Positions 59,483-64,000 of a DNA stretch of 64,000 nt are shown here, piece after piece. A program made the translations under genes and the position numbers. The first letter of the stretch is position 1. Every line of letters begins with the position of its first letter. The notes beneath the pieces are model-generated. The model was not told the DNA's origin. It made no database searches and saw only the letters and a program-made list of their open reading frames with translations. This stretch comes from Cordia subcordata (Eukaryota; Streptophyta; Magnoliopsida; Boraginales; Cordiaceae): positions 6,291,501 to 6,355,500 of the forward strand of contig JAPTOF010000012.1 in NCBI GenBank assembly GCA_028554755.1, read 5' to 3'.

Positions 59483-59814
59483 TGTTGAATGTGGCCCGTA
59501 TTCTTGGGCAACAAGAATAGCGGATTTTCTTATTAGTATATTACCTTATTCGCTTGTTACCTTTTGTAGCACATAATTAATTAGTTGCCTTTTCTGCTTA
59601 ATAGGTTTAGGAAACCTTTGCACTATAAATATGTGGCAATACTCATTATGTTATGGGTGAGAGAGAAACCAAAGTGAGAGCCTTGTAGCATTCGTGATCA
59701 GTAATAAAATTATTCTCTGCTGCCCGTGGACGTAGGCTTCAAAGCCGAACCACGTAATTCTTGTGTCCATTATTTTTTCTCGTATTCTTCGTGTTTGCAT
59801 GTTTTTCCCCAACA
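59483..59814 (+). repeat. 5' LTR of the copia element (332 bp)
   Basis: Begins TGTTGAATG and ends CCCCAACA (inverted TGTTG/CAACA ends). CTATAAATATG near 59,621 is a good TATA box. The 5 bases before it are TTTAT; the partner duplication would be outside the window. Confidence 0.8.
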
Positions 59815-59817
59815 AAC

Positions 59818-59829
59818 TGGTATCAGAGC
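59818..59829 (+). other. Primer binding site (initiator-Met tRNA)
   Basis: TGGTATCAGAGC, the exact plant consensus, three bases after the LTR. Confidence 0.9.
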
Positions 59830-60676
59830 ATAGGTATTAATCCGCTGCTTGAGGGAAAAAGGAAAAATCAAAACTCAATGTGAAACCAAAATTTCTCAAA
59901 CCAAACGGTGCCTAACCCAACAAAGGTCTTTGTTCGGTGAGGAGTGCTCCGGTGCTGTTTACGTTGAGCGTTGGTGGTTGGAGTGGAAGCTTGCGTCGGC
60001 AGGTCCTGGTTCGTGTTTGGGTTTGAAGAACAAGCGAAGAAGATAGAGTTCACGTGCTCTTGAGGTTGGTTTTTGATATTCAGGTATTATTTTTTGGAAA
60101 TTGGTTCAAGTTTGTAAAGCAGGTTTAGGGTTTATAGGCTTTGGGTCTTTGGGTTTATTTGGATCGGGCCTAGGTAGTGGCCTTGTCCAATTTTGGCTAG
60201 GCCTTGGGTCTTGGGTTAATTAATTTTTTGTTGGGCTTAGGTTCTAGGCCAGAAAAATAATAAATTTCTTTTTTGGGTTTGGGCTTAGTTTAGGCCAAAA
60301 GAATAAAAAAGAAATTTTTATTTGGGCTTAGATTTAGTCCTGAAACAAAAAAAAAAAAACTGATTTGACCTTTGACCAGTGTTGACCAGGGTTGACTTTG
60401 ACCGTTGACCATTAACCAAGGGTTGACCGAGTTTGACCAAAGCCTTACCCTATGTTTTTCGACGTGCTGAGTCCGTTTTTGGGCTCTGTTTTTCCAGATT
60501 CTGCTCCGAAGTACGTGTTCAGAAACGGTGTTGACTTTGACCAACAGGTTTGACTTTGACCAGTGTTGACCAAAGTTGACCAGGGGTGTTCCTAAGGTTT
60601 TTCGACGTGCTGAATCCGTTTTTGCGATCCATTGAGCCAAATTCCATCCCGAAGTGTGAGTTTTGAGCAAACGAAG
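59830..60676 (+). other. Leader of the copia element with a TTGAC cluster
   Basis: Non-coding stretch between primer site and gag. It contains about 14 TTGAC motifs between 60,364 and 60,585, mostly as TTGACC, and repeated TTTTTCGACGTGCTGA(A/G)TCCG blocks at about 60,457 and 60,599. The minus-strand open frames over this region are chance. Confidence 0.7.
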
Positions 60677-61510
60677 ATGTCTTCCACAGGTGAAAAGTTT
60701 GAAATCGAGAAGTTTAACGGGAGAATGAGTTTCAGTCTTTGGAGGATCAGATTCAAGGCATTTATGACAATGCAAAGACTTTGAAAAGTCATTGAAGGAG
60801 TGATCCCGGAAAAGATAGAACCAGCAGCGAGAGAAGAACTTGAAGCGAAAGCCTTGAGTGCAATACATATGTCCGTGACAAATAAAGTATTGCTGGAGAT
60901 TGCTGAGAAGACGACATCAGTTGAGGCTTGGAATACTTTGGTGGAACTGTATGCATCTAAATCTCTCACTAATCACCTCTACTTGAAGAAGCGATTGTAT
61001 CATCTTAGAATGAAAGAATGTACCTCACTAAAACAACACCTTGATGAGTTTACCTCTTGTTTTATTGCTTTGAAAGATGTGGGTGTTAAAATTGATGACG
61101 AAGATCAAGCTATGATCGTATTATGCTCCTTAACGCCTTCATATATGAACTTTGTGGACACTATGTTGTACGGGAGGGATAAAATTACTTTTGAAGATGT
61201 GATTACTTCATTAAAATCGAAGGATCTTCAAACACATATTCCGGGACATAGGGAAGAAGTTCATGAGGAAGGTTTAGTGAGTAGAGGGAGATCGGAGAAT
61301 AGGGGGGATCTTTGGGTAGAAAGAAAAGCAAGTCAAGGTCAAAATCAAGAGCAAGGAAGCTACGCTGTTTCGAGTGTGGTGAAAAGGGTCACATTAAGAA
61401 AGAATGTCCAAAACTGAAAAAAGGAAAGAAAAAGGTGGAGAATTCAGCTAATGTGGTGAAGAGTCTTGTGATGATGGAGATAACTCGAGTAGTACCGGGG
61501 AAGTTTTGAC
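60677..61510 (+). pseudogene. copia gag
   Basis: Starts MSSTGEKFEIEKFNG. An in-frame TGA at 60,782-60,784 interrupts it, then the capsid region runs openly (60,800-61,300), with the UBN2/gag-polypeptide landmarks TTSVEAWNTL, LYLKKRLYHLRM and LTPSY. A frame change at the G6 run 61,302-61,307 leads into the zinc knuckle CFECGEKGHIKKEC (61,366-61,407). A second frame change near 61,455 leads into the protease frame. Confidence 0.85.
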
Positions 61511-63055
61511 TGAGAGTGGATCACAGTGGCAAAACCAATGGATTCTTGATACTGGTGCAACGTTCCATATGTGCCCTAGGCGCGACTGGTTCTTTTCCTA
61601 TTCCAAAAGAGAAGGGAAAGTCTTTCTAGGCAATGATCTTTCGTTGAAGGTGGAAGGAATGGGTATCGTAAATATCAAGATGTTTGATGGTATTACAAGA
61701 TTTCTCGAGTGTTGGCATGTACCGGAGTTGAAGAAAAACTTGATTTCTCTTGGGCGTTTGGATTCTCATGGATACAAATTTCGAAGTGAGAATGGTGTCT
61801 TAAAGGTGACCAAAAGTACAATTGTGCTCTTGAAAGGGAACTTGACTGGCGGTCTATATGTCCTTCAAGGTAGTACAGTTACAGGTGTTGCAGCTGTCAC
61901 ATCTGAGGAGAGTGATAATGACACTACGCAGTTGTGGCACAAAAGGTTGGGCCATATGAGCTAGAGGGGACTGACCGAGCTGAGTAAGAGGGATTTGCTT
62001 TGTGGACAAAGAACTGGAAAGATTGAATTCTGCGAGCATTGTGTCTTTGGAAAGCAAACCAGGGTGAAGTTCAACAAAGGGCAGGAGAACACCAAAGGTA
62101 CACTTGATTATATTCATTCTGATCTTTGGGGTCCTAATAAAGTTCCTTCCAAGAAAGGTGCCAGGTATTACATCACTTTCATTGATGCATACTCTCGGAT
62201 GGTGTGGGTATACTTCTTAAAAACTAAAGATGAGGCGTTTCCAACATTTGTCGAGTGGAAGACGTTGATTGAGAAGCATACTGGTAAATAAATTAAGCGT
62301 CTTAGGACTGACAATGGGTTGGAATATTGCAACAAAGAGTTTGATGAGTTCTGCAAGAAACATGGCATTGTGAGACACCGGACATGTGTAGGGACACCAC
62401 AACATAATGGAGTTGCAGAAGGCATGAATAGAACTCTGGTGGAGAGAGCTCGTTGTATGCTCTCCAAATCTGGTTTGAGTCAAGACTTTTGGGCTGAAGC
62501 CGTCAATACGGCATGCTACTTGGTGAATAGGTCCCCATCCAAAGCTATTGAATTGAAAACTCCTTTTGAGTTATGGTCCGTAAGCTGTGACTCTCGATTG
62601 AGGGTGTTCGGTTGCCCTGCATACGCTCACGTGAAGGATGGCAAGTTGGAGCCGAGGGCAAAGAAATGCATATTTCTAGGCTATGCGTCCGAGAGGAAAG
62701 GTTACAGGTTGTGGTGCACAGATCCAAAGTCTCCAGGTTTCCTCATCAGTAGGGATGTTACGTTCAATGAGTCTGCTTTATTAGACCAAGAAAAGGAGAA
62801 AGCAGTAGCTGATTTAGACCATGGTGTCAAAGAGCAGGTGGAGGTATTTGCTGATGTTCCAAATGTTCCATCTAACAATAATAGCAGTTAAATTCAACTG
62901 ACTCAACCAACTAAGGTGCATGATCAAAATGTGCCTGAACAACAGAAGTACAGCATCGCCACTGGGCGAGAAAGGAGACAGATTAGAGAGCCTCAAAGGT
63001 ACGGATATGCTGATCTTGTTGCTTATGCTTTGATCATCAAACAATTGAAGGACAT
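61506..63055 (+). pseudogene. copia pol: protease and integrase
   Basis: One frame with stops at 61,962-61,964 (TAG), 62,289-62,291 (TAA) and 62,889-62,891 (TAA). Protease active site WILDTGATFHMCP at about 61,538; the pre-integrase block LWHKRLGHMS begins the HHCC finger, which ends in CEHC near 62,031. The integrase core shows HSDLWGP (first D), RTDNGLEY (second D) and NGVAEGMNRT (catalytic E, with Gly where Arg is usual). A GKLEPRAKKCIFLGY block and ISRDVTFNE end the integrase region. Confidence 0.9.
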
Positions 63056-64000
63056 GAGCCGAATTCATACAAAGAGGCCATATCTGGGAAAGATTCTGCT
63101 CAGTGGGTGGGTGCCATGAGTGAGGAGATTGAGTCTCTTCATAAGAATCAAACATGGGAGCTTGTTGAATTGCTTAAGGGACAGCGAGTTGTCGATTGCA
63201 AATGGGTTTATGAGAAAAAGGAAGGTACTCCAGGGATTGAGGGTCCTCGACACAAGGCACGGTTGGTGGCAAAAGGCTATACACAAAGAGAGGGTGTTGA
63301 CTTCAACGAAGTGTTCTATCCGGTTGTGAAGCATACTTTCATCAGGGTTTTACTTGCCTTGGTTGCTTTTCATGACTTAGAGCTTGAGCAGCTAGATGTG
63401 AAAACGGCGTTTTTGCACGGTGATCTTGAAGAGCATATTTACATGAGTCAACCGGAGAGGTATGTAGTTCTTGGTAAGGAGAACCATGTTTGCAAACTGA
63501 AAAAATCCTTGTATGGGTTGAAGCAGTCGCCTCGGCAATGGTACAAGAGATTTGACACATTCATGGTAGGTGCTGGATACACAAGGAGTGCCTACGACAG
63601 CTGTGTATATCTCAAGAAGCTTCCAGATGGTTCGTTTGTGTACTTGTTATTGTATGTCGATGATATGCTTATTGCTGCTAGAAGCATGTCTGCCATCGAC
63701 GAATTAAAGAAGCAGCTAGGTGATGAGTTTGAGATGAAGGATCTTGGAGCAGCGAAGAAGATTTTTGGCATGGAGATTCACAAAGATAGAAATGCTGGGA
63801 AGCTGTTCTTGTCTCAACAGAGTTATATTGAGAAGGTGCTGGAGCGTTTCGGGATGCTTAAAGCTAAGCCTGTGAGTGTGCCACTTACTGCTCATTTCAA
63901 GTTGTCTACAGATTTGTCACCTAAAACTAAGGAGGAGGTGGAGCATATGTCTCATGTTCCATACTCGAGTGCTGTTGGTAGCTTGATGTATGCTATGGTG
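63041..64000 (+). CDS. copia pol: reverse transcriptase (partial, open to the right edge)
   Basis: Open without a stop from about 63,041 to 64,000, in a frame shifted from the integrase part. Landmarks: EPNSYKEAI, WELVELLKGQRVVDCKWVY, HKARLVAKGYTQREGVDF, LDVKTAFLHGDLEE, CKLKKSLYGLKQSPRQWY and the catalytic YVDDM at about 63,655-63,669, ending in a SAVGSLMYAMV-type block before RNase H. The RT is therefore complete in its catalytic part, whereas the upstream domains are broken. Confidence 0.9.

Larger units (their letters stand above)
59483..64000 (+). mobile_element. Ty1/copia retrotransposon, 5' part, runs off the window
   Basis: 5' LTR, primer binding site, a ~860 bp leader, gag and pol in the copia order (protease, integrase, reverse transcriptase) on the plus strand. 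The 3' part, including RNase H and the 3' LTR, is beyond 64,000. It is non-functional as read: two frame changes in gag, three stops in protease-integrase and a frame change before RT. Confidence 0.9.

Noticed and set aside
60290..60969. Minus-strand frames across the copia leader and gag
   Set aside because: Antisense to gag and to the TTGAC repeat; no domain seen.
1..64000. tRNA, rRNA or organelle-derived genes
   Set aside because: None was recognised by eye; a covariance-model search was not possible.

Overview
The window is nuclear DNA of a flowering plant, most likely a eudicot. It has an AT-rich intergenic background, many introns with GT-AG borders, wall-associated kinase (WAK) and malectin/LRR receptor genes, and every major class of plant transposable element. 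The species cannot be named from the sequence. Little of the window codes for a working protein; most is repeat in several stages of decay.

Layout. (1) 1-13,174: a WAK gene on the minus strand. Exon 1 (12,283-13,174) and the EGF-Ca exon 2 (1,187-1,360) are separated by a ~10.9 kb intron holding a hAT-type MITE, a LINE remnant, a Ty3/gypsy element with both LTRs and a Mutator-like inverted-repeat element. The kinase exon would lie beyond the left edge. (2) 13,175-25,638: repeats only. These are MITEs, copia and LINE scraps, microsatellites, a relic of the receptor-gene upstream region (18,853-19,032), and a Ty3/gypsy Athila/Tat-type element (5' LTR, gag, protease, no pol). (3) 25,639-35,128: a Mutator-like element (MULE) with matching terminal inverted repeats. 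It carries a MULE transposase (plus strand) and a four-exon plant-mobile-domain (PMD) gene (minus strand), convergently arranged as mudrA and mudrB are in maize MuDR. Both are broken only by nonsense codons, and the transposase is also split by a 1.63 kb solo LTR with a perfect 5 bp target duplication. (4) 35,225-51,218: five head-to-tail units (one 4.35 kb, four ~2.9 kb), each carrying the upstream region, TATA box, first exon (signal peptide) and first intron of the receptor gene that follows. (5) 51,010-54,394: the rest of that gene, an intact eight-exon reading frame for a malectin-like/LRR receptor that ends just after its membrane span, with no kinase. (6) 57,524-58,677: the kinase exon of a second WAK gene on the minus strand with one nonsense codon. 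(7) 59,483-64,000: the 5' LTR, leader, gag and most of pol of a decayed Ty1/copia element running off the right edge.

How the parts relate. The two WAK pieces and the malectin/LRR gene form a cell-surface receptor neighbourhood, the sort of locus that evolves by local duplication. The receptor's upstream block is rich in TTGAC (W-box core) motifs and has been multiplied fivefold, giving one gene body up to five candidate promoters and first exons. The two observations most worth pursuing are this promoter/first-exon array and the MULE in which a PMD gene sits in the place of mudrB. All splice sites, element borders and homologies were read by eye; no database search or alignment was run.
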